Assembly (NCBI GenBank): GCA_018269075.1
Contig: JAFDVJ010000088.1
Location: 181 to 64,180 of the forward strand
Reading direction: 5' to 3'
DNA: 64,000 bases
From: Acidobacteriota bacterium
GTDB taxonomy: Bacteria; Acidobacteriota; Blastocatellia; Pyrinomonadales; Pyrinomonadaceae
Part shown: positions 24,721-34,065 of the stretch, piece by piece
Numbering within the stretch: position 1 is the stretch's first letter
Layout of the letters: each line of letters begins with the position of its first letter
Made by a program: the position numbers and the translations under genes
The notes under the pieces: model-generated
What the model saw: only the letters and a program-made list of their open reading frames with translations
Database searches by the model: none
Told to the model about the DNA's origin: nothing

Positions 24721-25947
24721 ATGAGCGAGCCGCCAGCCAACAATTTCAAAATGGTCGATGTCCACGACGTCCGCGACATCAATCAGACGATCTTTCTGCA
24801 CCTGATCCGCGAGCGCCAGCCGATCTCGCGCGCCGACATCGCGAAATTCACGGGACTCCGCGCCGGCACGGTCTCGGCGATCGTCAACCGTCTGATCAAA
24901 AACAATTTCGTTTACGAGGGCACCGAAGGCCCGTCGAGCGGCGGCCGGCCGCCGAAGCATCTCTACATCAACGCCGAGAGCTTTTACGTGCTGGCGATCG
25001 ACATCGGCGTTTCCGACACGGTTTTCGCGGTCAGCGATTTCAACGGCCGGATCATCCAGCAGAAATCGCTGCTGACCGAGGGCGCGCCCGAGCAGTTTCT
25101 CGAAAAGCTCGCCGACGAGATCGAAAAGATCGTCAGCACGCAGTATTCGCGCGCCAAATTCGGCGCGGTCGGCGTCAGCGTGCCCGGCCTGATCGACCGC
25201 GAGACCGGGACGGTCGAGACCTCGCCGAACCTCGAATGGAAAAACGTCCCGCTGCGGCGGATTCTGATGAACCGCCTGCACCTGCCGATCTACATCGAGA
25301 ACGACGCCAACGCGGCCGCGTTTTCCGAGCTCTGGTACGGGCCGCTGAGCGAGGCCAACGTCCGGACGCTGCTCTTCGTGCTGGTCGTCGAAGGTTTGGG
25401 AACGGGCCTCATCATCAACGGCGAGCTGCACGTCGGCTCGCGGCTCGGGCTCGGCGGCTTCGGGCATATGAGCATCGATCCGAACGGCGAGCTCTGTTCG
25501 TGCGGCCGGCGCGGCTGCTGGGAAACGTTCGCGTCCGAGCGCGCGACGGTCGAGCGTTTTCAGCGCGTGACGGCCAAACCGGGCGGCCGCGCGGTGAGCC
25601 TCAACGAAGTGGTCTCGCTCGCCAACAAAAACGACGAGATGGCCGTCGAGTCGCTGAAAATCACCGCCGAATATCTCGGCGAGGGCATCAGCAATCTCGT
25701 TCACGGGCTCTATCCGGAGACGGTCGTCATCGGCGGCAACATCACGGCCGCGTGGAGCCTGATCGAGCCGATCATCAAGAAACGGATTCACAGCCGCTAT
25801 ATCGTCGCGCCCGAAAAGCTCGTCATCCGGCCGGCGAGCGTCCAGCGGCCGAGCCTTTTCGGCGCGATCCCGATCGCCCTGCAGAACTGTTTTCAAAAGC
25901 CGCTGCAACTCAGCAAGAACCCGTTCAAGACGCGCGTCAAGATCTGA
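24721..25947 (+). CDS. ROK-family transcriptional regulator
   Basis: 408 residues. An N-terminal winged helix-turn-helix (residues about 18-75: SRADIAKFTGLRAGTVSAIVNRLI) is fused to a ROK domain with the ATP-site-like DIGVSDTVFAV, the GxG segment VSVPGLIDRETG, ENDANAAAFSE near 195 and the zinc motif CSCGRRGCWE near 259. ROK repressors (NagC, XylR, Mlc types) bind DNA and release it with a sugar or sugar phosphate. As the first gene of the carbohydrate locus it is the obvious candidate for its regulator. Intervals of 119 bases with a promoter separate it from the next gene. Confidence 0.92.
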   Translation: MSEPPANNFKMVDVHDVRDINQTIFLHLIRERQPISRADIAKFTGLRAGTVSAIVNRLIKNNFVYEGTEGPSSGGRPPKHLYINAESFYVLAIDIGVSDTVFAVSDFNGRIIQQKSLLTEGAPEQFLEKLADEIEKIVSTQYSRAKFGAVGVSVPGLIDRETGTVETSPNLEWKNVPLRRILMNRLHLPIYIENDANAAAFSELWYGPLSEANVRTLLFVLVVEGLGTGLIINGELHVGSRLGLGGFGHMSIDPNGELCSCGRRGCWETFASERATVERFQRVTAKPGGRAVSLNEVVSLANKNDEMAVESLKITAEYLGEGISNLVHGLYPETVVIGGNITAAWSLIEPIIKKRIHSRYIVAPEKLVIRPASVQRPSLFGAIPIALQNCFQKPLQLSKNPFKTRVKI

Positions 25948-25973
25948 TTTCGAAAAATTTACTAAAATTTTTG

Positions 25974-26003
25974 TTGACAGGCTCAAATTAACTATGCTAA
26001 AAA
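25974..26003 (+). promoter_or_regulatory. Predicted promoter for the esterase gene and carbohydrate locus
   Basis: TTGACA (25974-25979) with an 18-base spacer and TAAAAA (25998-26003). The following 60 bases are AT-rich and end at the GTG start at 26067. Confidence 0.45.
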
Positions 26004-26066
26004 TACTTTATCTTTAGCGATGAGAAAGTCGGGTCGCCGCGATCCGAAGTTTAAGTAAATTCAAAA

Positions 26067-26894
26067 GTGACGAAAATAGTCAAAGAAACATTCGAGAGTT
26101 CTTTGATCGAGAGAGAACTTCCGTTTCGGGTAATCCTGCCGGAAAACTATGAAACGTCGAAGGCGGATTACCCGGTTCTCTATCTTCTCCACGGACTTTT
26201 CGGCGCTTGCGACAACTGGCTGGAACTGACCGCGATCGAAGATTATCTGGCCGGCCAAGAGCTCATCGTCGTGCTGCCGGACGGCGGCGACAAATGGTAT
26301 TCCGACAGCGCGACGCGGCCGCGCGACAAATTTGAAAGTTCTTTTATAAACGAGTTTATGCCGGCGGTCGAAGCCCGCTGGCGGATCGTCCGGAAGCGCG
26401 CGGCGCGGGCTGTCGCCGGGCTTTCGATGGGCGGTTACGGCGCGCTCAAGTTCGCCCTGAAACGGCCGGATTTGTTCGCTTTCGCGGGTTCGATGAGCGG
26501 CGCTTTCCTGGCGCCGCGGCTGACCGCCGAAAACCGGCCGGCCGATCAGGAAGATCTGCTGCCGTCGATCGCCGAGGTTTTCGGCGCGGCCGGTCATCCG
26601 GCGCGGATCGAAAACGACCTGTTCGGGATCGTCGGAAAGATGTCGCCGGCCGCGCTCGCCGCCGCGCCGTCCATCTATCTCGACTGCGGGACGGACGACG
26701 GTTTTCTGGCCGTCAATCGCGAACTGGCCGCGCTGCTCGAAGAAAAGGGGCTCCGGTTCGAATATCACGAAATTCCCGGCGGTCACGACTGGAATTATTG
26801 GGACGCGCGGCTGCGGACGGTCCTGGAAAAGGTTTTTGAAACAATAAATCACACGGAAAAGTCAGAACCGAAACTGAAATTGCACCTCAAATAA
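26067..26894 (+). CDS. Putative esterase of the esterase-D/tributyrin-esterase type
   Basis: 275 residues from a GTG start. An alpha/beta hydrolase of the Putative_esterase family: YPVLYLLHGLFGACDNW oxyanion region near residue 40, the nucleophile elbow GLSMGGYGAL (Ser about 120), Asp in LDCGTDDGF near 213 and the final His in IPGGHDWNYW near 240. There is no signal peptide, so it acts in the cytoplasm. Relatives cleave short acyl esters or S-formylglutathione. In this locus it could deacetylate imported sugars or open a sugar lactone; neither can be decided from sequence. Confidence 0.88.
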   Translation: MTKIVKETFESSLIERELPFRVILPENYETSKADYPVLYLLHGLFGACDNWLELTAIEDYLAGQELIVVLPDGGDKWYSDSATRPRDKFESSFINEFMPAVEARWRIVRKRAARAVAGLSMGGYGALKFALKRPDLFAFAGSMSGAFLAPRLTAENRPADQEDLLPSIAEVFGAAGHPARIENDLFGIVGKMSPAALAAAPSIYLDCGTDDGFLAVNRELAALLEEKGLRFEYHEIPGGHDWNYWDARLRTVLEKVFETINHTEKSEPKLKLHLK

Positions 26895-27073
26895 ATGATT
26901 TAATTGGTTTTACCAATTTAAGGCAGGAATTTTGCCGGATAATTTTTTGAAAACTTTGTCAACGCTAAAGAGAAAGTTTTCGTAGACCGAAATCGCCCGG
27001 AAACAAAGCGTTTCCGGGCGGCGTAAAAGCAGGGTAATTCAAAAAAACAGGCGTTTTAGAGAGCTGGAATAGT

Positions 27074-28900
27074 ATGAACTTATCGATCCCGGATCAAATT
27101 ATCGTCGTCGTCTATCTGGCGGCCATTATGAGCATCGGTTTTGCGATGAAGCGCCGCGCGGCGAGGGGAATGTCGTCGTATTTCCTCGGCGGCCGGCAAT
27201 TGCCGTGGTGGGCGCTCGCGATGAGCGGTTCGAGCTCGTATTTCGACATCACCGGCACGATGTGGATCGTCTCGACCTTTATCGCGCTCGGCCTCAAGGG
27301 AATGTGGGTCCACTGGCTCTGGGGCTTTCCGATCACCGCGTTTTATCTCGCCTATATGGGCAAATGGATTCGCCGTTCGGACGCGATGACCGGCGCGGAA
27401 TGGATGAAGACGCGGTTCGGCGCGAGCCGGGCCGGCGACATCGCGCGGCTTTCCTACACGCTTTTCGCGATCCTCACGATCTCGGCGCTGCTCGGCTATT
27501 CGGCGATCGGGATGGGCAAGTTCGGCGCGATCTTTCTGCCGTTCTCGCCGAACGTCTGCGCGCTTTTGATCCTCGGCGTGACCGGGCTTTACGTGATCCT
27601 CGGCGGCTTTCACGGGATCGTCCGGGTCGAGATCATCCAGACGGTCGTTTTGAGCGCCGGCGCGATCGTCTTCGCGATCATCGGCTACCGGCATTTCGAC
27701 GCCGCCGCGTTCGCCGCGAAAGTGCCGGCGACGTGGCACGACATTATGCCGCAGATCCGCCCCGAAGCCTTTCAGGGACTCGTCACCGGCGGCACGGACT
27801 ACTCGTTTTTCGGCGCGCTCGTCGCCGTCTGGGTCGCGAAGGGTTTGCTTTTGTGTCTCTCCGGCCCCGAACAGCTCTACGATTTTCAGCGTTTCCTGGC
27901 GGCCAAGGACGAGCGCGACGCGTCGAAGCTCGGCGCTTTGTGGGGCGCGATCCACACCGTCCGCTGGTGCTTCGCGATGGCGATCGCGGTGATGGCGATT
28001 ATGGGCATCGGCAGCGCGGCGCTCGACGCCAAGCTCAAGGCCGACCCGGAAACCGCGCTGCCTTTGATCATCGGCTCGATGCTGCCGGTCGGACTCGTCG
28101 GATTTATGCTTGCCGCACTTCTTTCCGGCTTTCTCGCGACCTTCAGCTCGACCGTCAACGGCGGCGCGGCCTATCTCGTCAAGGACGTCTACCAGCGTTA
28201 TATAAATCCCAGCGCGGACGCCAAAAAGCTCGTCCGGATCAGCTATTTTTCGTCGGCGCTGCTGATCGTCGTCGGGCTCATCATCTCGTATTTCGGGACC
28301 TCGATCAACACCGCGTTTCTGTGGATCTTCGGGACGCTCGCGGCCGGCATCCTGCCGCCGAACGTGCTCCGCTGGTACTGGTGGCGGCTCAACGGGCAGG
28401 GCTACGCGGCCGGCGTTTTCGGCGGGATGGCGCTCTCGCTCGGCGAGGTCTTTCTCGAACAGTTCGGCGTGATCCCGCCGCAGCCGCTCTACGTCGGCTT
28501 TCCGGTGATCGCGATCGCCTCGACCGTGATTACGGTCGTCGCCTCGCTGCTGACGTCGCCGACCGATCTCGAAACGCTCAAGAATTTCTACCGCAAGGTG
28601 CAGCCGGCCGGCGCGTGGCAGCCGGCGAAAGCGGCGGTGCTCGCGGAAACCCCGGATTTTAAGAAACAGTCGCCGTTCGCGCGCGACCTTTTCAACACGG
28701 TCGTCGCGCTCGTCGGCATCACGGCGCTTTACGTTTCGATGCTGTATCTGATCCTGCACCGGCTGACGATCGGTTTCGGACTGCTCGGCACGACGCTGCT
28801 GACGGTCGTCGTCCTTTATTTCACGTGGTACAAAAATCTTCCGCCGCCGTCCGCCGGGCCGTCGGAAGAGGCCGAAAATCTGGCGGAGGAAGGACATTGA
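27074..28900 (+). CDS. Sodium:solute symporter (SSS family), probable sugar transporter
   Basis: 608 residues with about 13-14 transmembrane helices. SSS signatures: FLGGRQLPWWALAMSGSSSYFDITGT in the first helices (sodium/substrate sites), GGFHGIVRVEIIQTVVL, and the loop SGFLATFSSTVNGGAAYLVKDVYQRY. It carries a solute inward with sodium across the inner membrane. The position between the ROK gene and an SDR suggests a monosaccharide or sugar acid. The last third (about 505-600) has a soluble loop and two extra helices, as in larger SSS members. GGAATAGT ahead of the ATG is a weak RBS; the SDR gene follows at 28 bases. Confidence 0.92.
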   Translation: MNLSIPDQIIVVVYLAAIMSIGFAMKRRAARGMSSYFLGGRQLPWWALAMSGSSSYFDITGTMWIVSTFIALGLKGMWVHWLWGFPITAFYLAYMGKWIRRSDAMTGAEWMKTRFGASRAGDIARLSYTLFAILTISALLGYSAIGMGKFGAIFLPFSPNVCALLILGVTGLYVILGGFHGIVRVEIIQTVVLSAGAIVFAIIGYRHFDAAAFAAKVPATWHDIMPQIRPEAFQGLVTGGTDYSFFGALVAVWVAKGLLLCLSGPEQLYDFQRFLAAKDERDASKLGALWGAIHTVRWCFAMAIAVMAIMGIGSAALDAKLKADPETALPLIIGSMLPVGLVGFMLAALLSGFLATFSSTVNGGAAYLVKDVYQRYINPSADAKKLVRISYFSSALLIVVGLIISYFGTSINTAFLWIFGTLAAGILPPNVLRWYWWRLNGQGYAAGVFGGMALSLGEVFLEQFGVIPPQPLYVGFPVIAIASTVITVVASLLTSPTDLETLKNFYRKVQPAGAWQPAKAAVLAETPDFKKQSPFARDLFNTVVALVGITALYVSMLYLILHRLTIGFGLLGTTLLTVVVLYFTWYKNLPPPSAGPSEEAENLAEEGH

Positions 28901-28928
28901 TTTCACTATTTATTTCACAGGAGTTGTT

Positions 28929-29720
28929 ATGAGATTTGACGGAAAAACCGTGGTCGTGACGGGCGGCGCTCTGGGCATCGGACAGGCCGCCTGCGAGATC
29001 CTCGCGGAGCGCGGCGCGAGCGTCGCGATCCTCGACTGGGACGAAAAAGCGGGCGCCGAGACCTGCGAAAAGATCAAACAGGCGGGCGGCAAAGCCATTT
29101 TCGAACAGGTCAACGTCGCCGATTTCGAACAGGTCGGCAACGCCGTCGAGCGCGCGGCCCGGACGTTCGGCGCGATCCATTCGCTCGTTGTCAGCGCCGG
29201 CATCCAGCGTTACGGAACGGCCGTCACGACGAGCGAAAAACAGTGGAACGAGGTTTTGGACGTCAACCTCAAGGGCGCGTGGAATGCGGCCCGCGCGGTG
29301 ATCCCGTTTCTGCGCGAGGCGGGCGGCGGCGCGATCGTCAACGTCTCGAGCGTGCAGGCGCTCGCCAGCCAGCAGAACGTCCTCGCCTATACGATCAGCA
29401 AACACGGTCTGCTCGGGCTGACGCGCTCGATCGCGATGGATTTCGCCCGCGAAAACATCCGCGCCAACGCGGTCTGCCCGGGGACGGTCGACACGCCGAT
29501 GCTCAAATGGGCGGCGTCGCTCGATCCGAACCCGCAGTCGGTTTACGACGCCTGCCGCGCGATGCACCCTCTGGGCCGGATCGCCGCGCCGCGCGAGATC
29601 GCCGAGGTCGTCGTCTTTCTGGCGCACGAGAGCGCGTCGTTCGTGACGGGCTCGGTCTGGACGGCCGACGGCGGCCTTCTGACGCAGATCGGCGGCGTGC
29701 CGCAGACCGACGCGATTTAA
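28929..29720 (+). CDS. Short-chain dehydrogenase/reductase (candidate sugar dehydrogenase)
   Basis: 263 residues, classical SDR. Cofactor motif TGGALGIG (residues 11-18), with Asp at the end of strand 2 (ILDWD) favouring NAD, the NAG-equivalent SAG, catalytic Ser in VNVSSVQ and Tyr154/Lys158 (YTISK). AGGAGTTGTT precedes the ATG with close spacing to the symporter, so the two are co-transcribed. By context it could oxidise an incoming aldose to its lactone, as LRA1/fucose-dehydrogenase-type SDRs do, but SDR substrates cannot be assigned from sequence. Confidence 0.88.
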   Translation: MRFDGKTVVVTGGALGIGQAACEILAERGASVAILDWDEKAGAETCEKIKQAGGKAIFEQVNVADFEQVGNAVERAARTFGAIHSLVVSAGIQRYGTAVTTSEKQWNEVLDVNLKGAWNAARAVIPFLREAGGGAIVNVSSVQALASQQNVLAYTISKHGLLGLTRSIAMDFARENIRANAVCPGTVDTPMLKWAASLDPNPQSVYDACRAMHPLGRIAAPREIAEVVVFLAHESASFVTGSVWTADGGLLTQIGGVPQTDAI

Positions 29721-29746
29721 AGATTTTTTGGAACAAGGAGAAATTT

Positions 29747-30787
29747 ATGAGTCAGACAGCAGCAACCGAAAACAATCCGCCGGTCACGGAATACAATCCG
29801 CCGCCGCGGCTCGACGCCGCGATCCGTGCGGTCCCGCTCGTCCAGGCGGCGCGCAAACCGAAGAAAATCGGCTATTTAACGAATTACAGCTTTCACATTT
29901 GGTACCAGATCGTGATCGAGATCCTGAAACGGCGCGGCGCGCAGTACGGCGCGGAGATCGTCATCCGCGACGCCGATCTGAGCGTCGAAAACCAGCTCGC
30001 GCAGGCCCGCGAGCTGCTCGCGGAAACGGACGCATTGATCCTCACGCCGGTCGCGACCGAAGGGCTCGAAGAGATCGTCGCGCTGGCCGCCGAGGCCGGC
30101 AAACCGCTCGTCATCGAAGCGAACCCGGTCGAGGGAATGGCGACGCTCGTCGCGATCTGCGATTACGACGCCGGTTACGATCTCGGCGTCTGGGTCGGCG
30201 AAAACGTCAAAAAAGCGGACGGCGCGGCGCTTCGGATTCTCGACGTCGGGCTGCCGGGGCTGCGGCCGTGCCTGCTCCGGAGCGAGGGCTTTGTCGACGG
30301 CGTGCGGAGCCGCCAGCCGGAGGCGATCGTCGTCGCCTCGATCAACGGCGAGGCGACGCCCGCGATCGCCCGCGAAGTCGCGCTCGCGACGCTCACGGAA
30401 AAGGGCGACGTCGACGTGATCTTCGCGATGGATGACGAGACCGGGCAGGGCGCGTACGAGGGCTATCTCGCCGCCGGCTTCGATCCGGAAACGGTGACGG
30501 TCGCCGGTTTCGGGCTCGCCGGCGAACACGAAAAGGAATGGCTGATGAAGCGCGAAGCGCTCAAAGTGAGCGCGGCGATGTTTCCCGAATACGTCGGCCT
30601 GCGCTGCGTCGACGGCGTCGTCAGGCTGTACGACGGCCAGCCCGTCAGCACGCGCGACGTGATCCCGACCGTCCCGATGACGGCCGCGATGCTCGAAAAA
30701 TACTACCCCCGTGAGGACGGGGTCTGGACACCGGATTTTGCCGCGATCGCGGCGCTTCCCGCAAAAGGTGACTGCACGAAGGTTTAA
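29747..30787 (+). CDS. Periplasmic-binding-protein-like sugar-binding protein lacking a signal peptide
   Basis: 346 residues from an ATG with a strong AAGGAG six bases upstream. The fold is that of type I periplasmic binding proteins (Peripla_BP_4): KKIGYLTNYSFHIWYQIVIEILKRRGAQ, DALILTPVATEGLEEI, LRILDVGLPGLRP and DVIFAMDDETGQGAYEGYLAAG. The N-terminus (MSQTAATENNPPVTEYNPPP) is polar, with no hydrophobic signal or lipobox and no DNA-binding domain. No ABC permease or ATPase is nearby. It may be a cytosolic sugar sensor or buffer, or be exported in an unusual way. Co-transcribed with the SDR (26-base gap) and the receptor gene. Confidence 0.82.
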   Translation: MSQTAATENNPPVTEYNPPPRLDAAIRAVPLVQAARKPKKIGYLTNYSFHIWYQIVIEILKRRGAQYGAEIVIRDADLSVENQLAQARELLAETDALILTPVATEGLEEIVALAAEAGKPLVIEANPVEGMATLVAICDYDAGYDLGVWVGENVKKADGAALRILDVGLPGLRPCLLRSEGFVDGVRSRQPEAIVVASINGEATPAIAREVALATLTEKGDVDVIFAMDDETGQGAYEGYLAAGFDPETVTVAGFGLAGEHEKEWLMKREALKVSAAMFPEYVGLRCVDGVVRLYDGQPVSTRDVIPTVPMTAAMLEKYYPREDGVWTPDFAAIAALPAKGDCTKV

Positions 30788-30816
30788 AAAATCGAAGAAG
30801 AATTTGGAGGCTTAAT

Positions 30817-33800
30817 ATGAACAATCAAATCAGCAGGACAATCAGACAAGCGGGTTTTCTTTTATGCGGATTGCTGGTCTTGACGCTCGGTGTCCGGGCG
30901 CAGTCGAACACCGGCACGATCACCGGGCAGGTGCTCGACTCCAACGGCGCGGTCGTGCCGAGCGCGACCGTCACCGTCACCAACGTCGGGACCAACGAGA
31001 CGCGCACGGTGCAGACCAACGACGACGGCTTTTATGAAGTCCCGTCGCTCTCGACCGGCGTTTACAAGGTCGCGGCCAAGGCGAGCGGCTTTCAGGAAAC
31101 GACCGTCAGCGACGCGCGGCTCGCCGTCGGCGACCGGCTTCGCGTCGACGTCAGGATGAGCGTCGGCGGCGTCAGCGCCGTCGTTCAGGTCGCGAGCCAG
31201 ACGCCGACCGACACCGAAACGGCGACCGTCGGCGACTCGATCGGGCCGGCGCGGATTTCCGATAATCCGGTCAACGGCCGCGATTTCACGGGCCTGCTGG
31301 CGACGGTTCCCGGCTCGGTCCAGACGACAAATCAATTTCAGACGAGCATCAACGGCATTCCGTCGACGTTCGGCGGCGCGAGCGTGCTGGTCGACGGCAT
31401 CGACGCCGGCCGCGTCGATCTGAACGGCACGTCGAACGTCCTCGGCCGCATCGAATCGCGCATCAACCGCGTTTCGATCGACAGCATCCAGGAAGTTCAG
31501 GTGCTCGAACAGAACTACTCGGCGCAGTACGGCGAGGCGCTGAGCGCGGTCATCAACCCGATCACGAAATCGGGCACGAACGATTTTCACGGCAGCATCT
31601 TCGACTACTTCCGCAACGAAGCGCTCGACGCGCGCGACTTTTTCGTCGGCAAGCAGCGCTTTCGCCTGAACCAGTTCGGCGGCAACGTCAGCGGCAAGAT
31701 CATCAAGGACAAACTGTTCTTCTTCACCAATTACGAGGGCGTCCGGCAGACGCGCGGCGTCGGCTTCACGACGCTCGTCCCGACCGCCGCGTGGCGCGCC
31801 TCGGCCAACGCCAACATCCGCGCGGCCGTCAGCACGATCCCGCTGCCGACGCGCCCGTTCGTCCAGAACGGCACGACGAGCACGGACGTCGGCATCTATT
31901 CGGTGCAGCGCGACGGCAAGCTCCGCGAGGACACCGGTTCGTTCAAACTCGACTGGCTGCAGTCGGAGAAAAGCCAGTTTTCCGTGCGCTACAACCTGAA
32001 CGATTCGAGCACGCGCGTGCCCTACGGCGTCGGCACGGACCAGGTCACCGGCGACGGCAAACTGCGTGTCCAGCTCTTCAAGGCGTCGCACAACTACACC
32101 TTTAACAGCAACACGGTCAACGATTTCGCGTTCGGCATCAACCGCAACTACACGAAGCCCGACGCCGGCCCGTCGACGCTGCCGCGCTTCGACCTGTCGT
32201 TCGTCGATCAGGCGATCGCGACGCCCGGCCCGGCGCAGTTCGATCAGGAACGGACCGGCACGGTCTACCAGTTCCTCGACACGGTGAGCTGGGTACGGGG
32301 CAACCATTCGATCAAGTTCGGCGGCGACATCCGGCTCAACCGCCGGTCGCAGTTCTCGCGTCAGCAGGACACGCTGCTCTTTTTCAGTCTCAACGATTTC
32401 CGGACCAACGCGCCGTTCATCATCTCGCGCAGCGGCAATCCCGAGCTCTTTTACGCGAACGAGAATTATTCGTTCTTCGTGCAGGACGACTGGAAGGCGC
32501 ATCCGCGGCTGTCGATCAATCTCGGCCTGCGTTATCAGGTCAGCAGCGTGAGCCGCGAAAAAGACGGCCGCCTGCAGAATTTCGATCTGCGGACGCTGAC
32601 CTTCACGCCGGTCGGCCAGAAGCTTTACAACGCCGACAAAAACAACTTCGGCCCGCGCGTCGGCTTCTCGTTCGACGTTTTCGGCAACCAGAAAACGGTC
32701 CTGCGCGGCGGCTACGGCATCTTCTACAACCGCGAGCTGCCGGCGAGCTTCGGCTCGCCGCAGGTCAATTCCTACCCGAATCTCTCGGTCGATGTTTTCT
32801 CGGGCGTCTTTTTCTGCCCGAACCCGCCGGCGACATTCGAGTATCCGGTCGTTCCGGCGGTCTTCAACTGCGCGGTCCGGTCGGCGATGTACATCGAGAA
32901 GGACCTGCAGACCGCGATGGCCCAGCATTGGAACCTGAACATTCAGCAGAACATCGGGATCGGCACTTTGCAGGTTTCCTACGTCGGCAACCACGTCACG
33001 CATCTGCTGACCGACGGCGTCGTCACGCCGCGCAACGTCAATCGCCGCGATCCGGTGACGCAGAACCGGCCGCTCTCGAACTCGTTCGCCGACATCTTCG
33101 TCGTCGGCGCCTACCCGCAGTCGAACTACAACGCGATGCAGATCACCTTCAAACGCAACATCTCGAAGGGCCTGCGCTTTAACGCCAACTACACGTGGGG
33201 CCACGCGATCGACGACGTCGTCGGGTTCTTCAAGGATTATCAGGACGAGAACAACGCCCGCGCCGAGCGCGCGAGCAGCGACGCCGACATCCGGCATAAC
33301 TTCACGTTCGACGCCGGCTACGATCTCGATTTCCGGAAATGGTTCGGCGGCGGCGGCCCGGCGTGGCTCGTCGACGGCTGGCAGCTCAACACGATCACGC
33401 AGATCCGGAGCGGTTTCCCGGTCAACGTGACGCGGCAGGGCGGCGTCTTCGGCGGCTTCTCGTTCCGGCCGAGCCTCCGGCCGGGCGTCGACACGCGCTG
33501 CCCGCAGTATCGCGTGCCGGAATGCCAGTTCAACGCGGCCGCGTTCTTCAATCCGGGCGACGGCGTTTTCGGCAGCGCGGGCCGCAACATCCTGCGCGGG
33601 CCGGGCTTCGCGCAGGTCGATTTCTCGGTCTTCAAGAACACCAAGATCGGCGAAAATATGGCGCTGCAGCTGCGGATGGAGATCTTTAATCTCTTCAACC
33701 ACACGAACTTTGCCGATCCGTCGGGCGGACTGGTCCGCGGCGACACCAACTCGCTCAACCCGAGCGCGTTCTTCGGGCAGAGCATCTCGACCGTCGGCAA

Positions 33801-33870
33801 CCAGCAGGGCGGCCTGCTCGGTGCGGGCGGCCCGCGCCAGATCCAGTTTTCGGCGCGGTTCAACTTCTAA
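30817..33870 (+). CDS. TonB-dependent receptor, Oar-like, with N-terminal carboxypeptidase-regulatory-like domain
   Basis: 1017 residues. Signal peptide LLCGLLVLTLGVRAQ to about residue 29, then a CarboxypepD_reg-like Ig domain (TGTITGQVLDSNGAVVPSA, NDDGFYEVPSLSTGVYKVAA) to about 110, a plug domain (about 130-260; IQEVQVLEQNYSAQYGEA) and a 22-strand-type barrel ending in the outer-membrane signature F (FSARFNF). This Oar/SusC-like architecture is common for glycan or oligopeptide uptake in Acidobacteriota. No SusD lipoprotein gene is adjacent. GGAGG lies eight bases before the ATG. It probably brings the oligosaccharide to the periplasmic glycosidases encoded next. Confidence 0.93.
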   Translation: MNNQISRTIRQAGFLLCGLLVLTLGVRAQSNTGTITGQVLDSNGAVVPSATVTVTNVGTNETRTVQTNDDGFYEVPSLSTGVYKVAAKASGFQETTVSDARLAVGDRLRVDVRMSVGGVSAVVQVASQTPTDTETATVGDSIGPARISDNPVNGRDFTGLLATVPGSVQTTNQFQTSINGIPSTFGGASVLVDGIDAGRVDLNGTSNVLGRIESRINRVSIDSIQEVQVLEQNYSAQYGEALSAVINPITKSGTNDFHGSIFDYFRNEALDARDFFVGKQRFRLNQFGGNVSGKIIKDKLFFFTNYEGVRQTRGVGFTTLVPTAAWRASANANIRAAVSTIPLPTRPFVQNGTTSTDVGIYSVQRDGKLREDTGSFKLDWLQSEKSQFSVRYNLNDSSTRVPYGVGTDQVTGDGKLRVQLFKASHNYTFNSNTVNDFAFGINRNYTKPDAGPSTLPRFDLSFVDQAIATPGPAQFDQERTGTVYQFLDTVSWVRGNHSIKFGGDIRLNRRSQFSRQQDTLLFFSLNDFRTNAPFIISRSGNPELFYANENYSFFVQDDWKAHPRLSINLGLRYQVSSVSREKDGRLQNFDLRTLTFTPVGQKLYNADKNNFGPRVGFSFDVFGNQKTVLRGGYGIFYNRELPASFGSPQVNSYPNLSVDVFSGVFFCPNPPATFEYPVVPAVFNCAVRSAMYIEKDLQTAMAQHWNLNIQQNIGIGTLQVSYVGNHVTHLLTDGVVTPRNVNRRDPVTQNRPLSNSFADIFVVGAYPQSNYNAMQITFKRNISKGLRFNANYTWGHAIDDVVGFFKDYQDENNARAERASSDADIRHNFTFDAGYDLDFRKWFGGGGPAWLVDGWQLNTITQIRSGFPVNVTRQGGVFGGFSFRPSLRPGVDTRCPQYRVPECQFNAAAFFNPGDGVFGSAGRNILRGPGFAQVDFSVFKNTKIGENMALQLRMEIFNLFNHTNFADPSGGLVRGDTNSLNPSAFFGQSISTVGNQQGGLLGAGGPRQIQFSARFNF

Positions 33871-34065
33871 GCCTCCGGCGCGGCGGCGGGAATTTTTCGG
33901 GTTCTTCGGAAATTTATGTTCGGGGAAGCCGAATCTCCCGCCTCCGCGCCGGGCGAAAAGTTTTCCACACGGAAAGTCGCGGGTTTCGTCTTCACCCCCG
34001 TCGAAAACGATTCGGCGAAGCTCGCGACTTTTTCAGACCGGCAGGGTAGAATATTGAGCGGAAAA

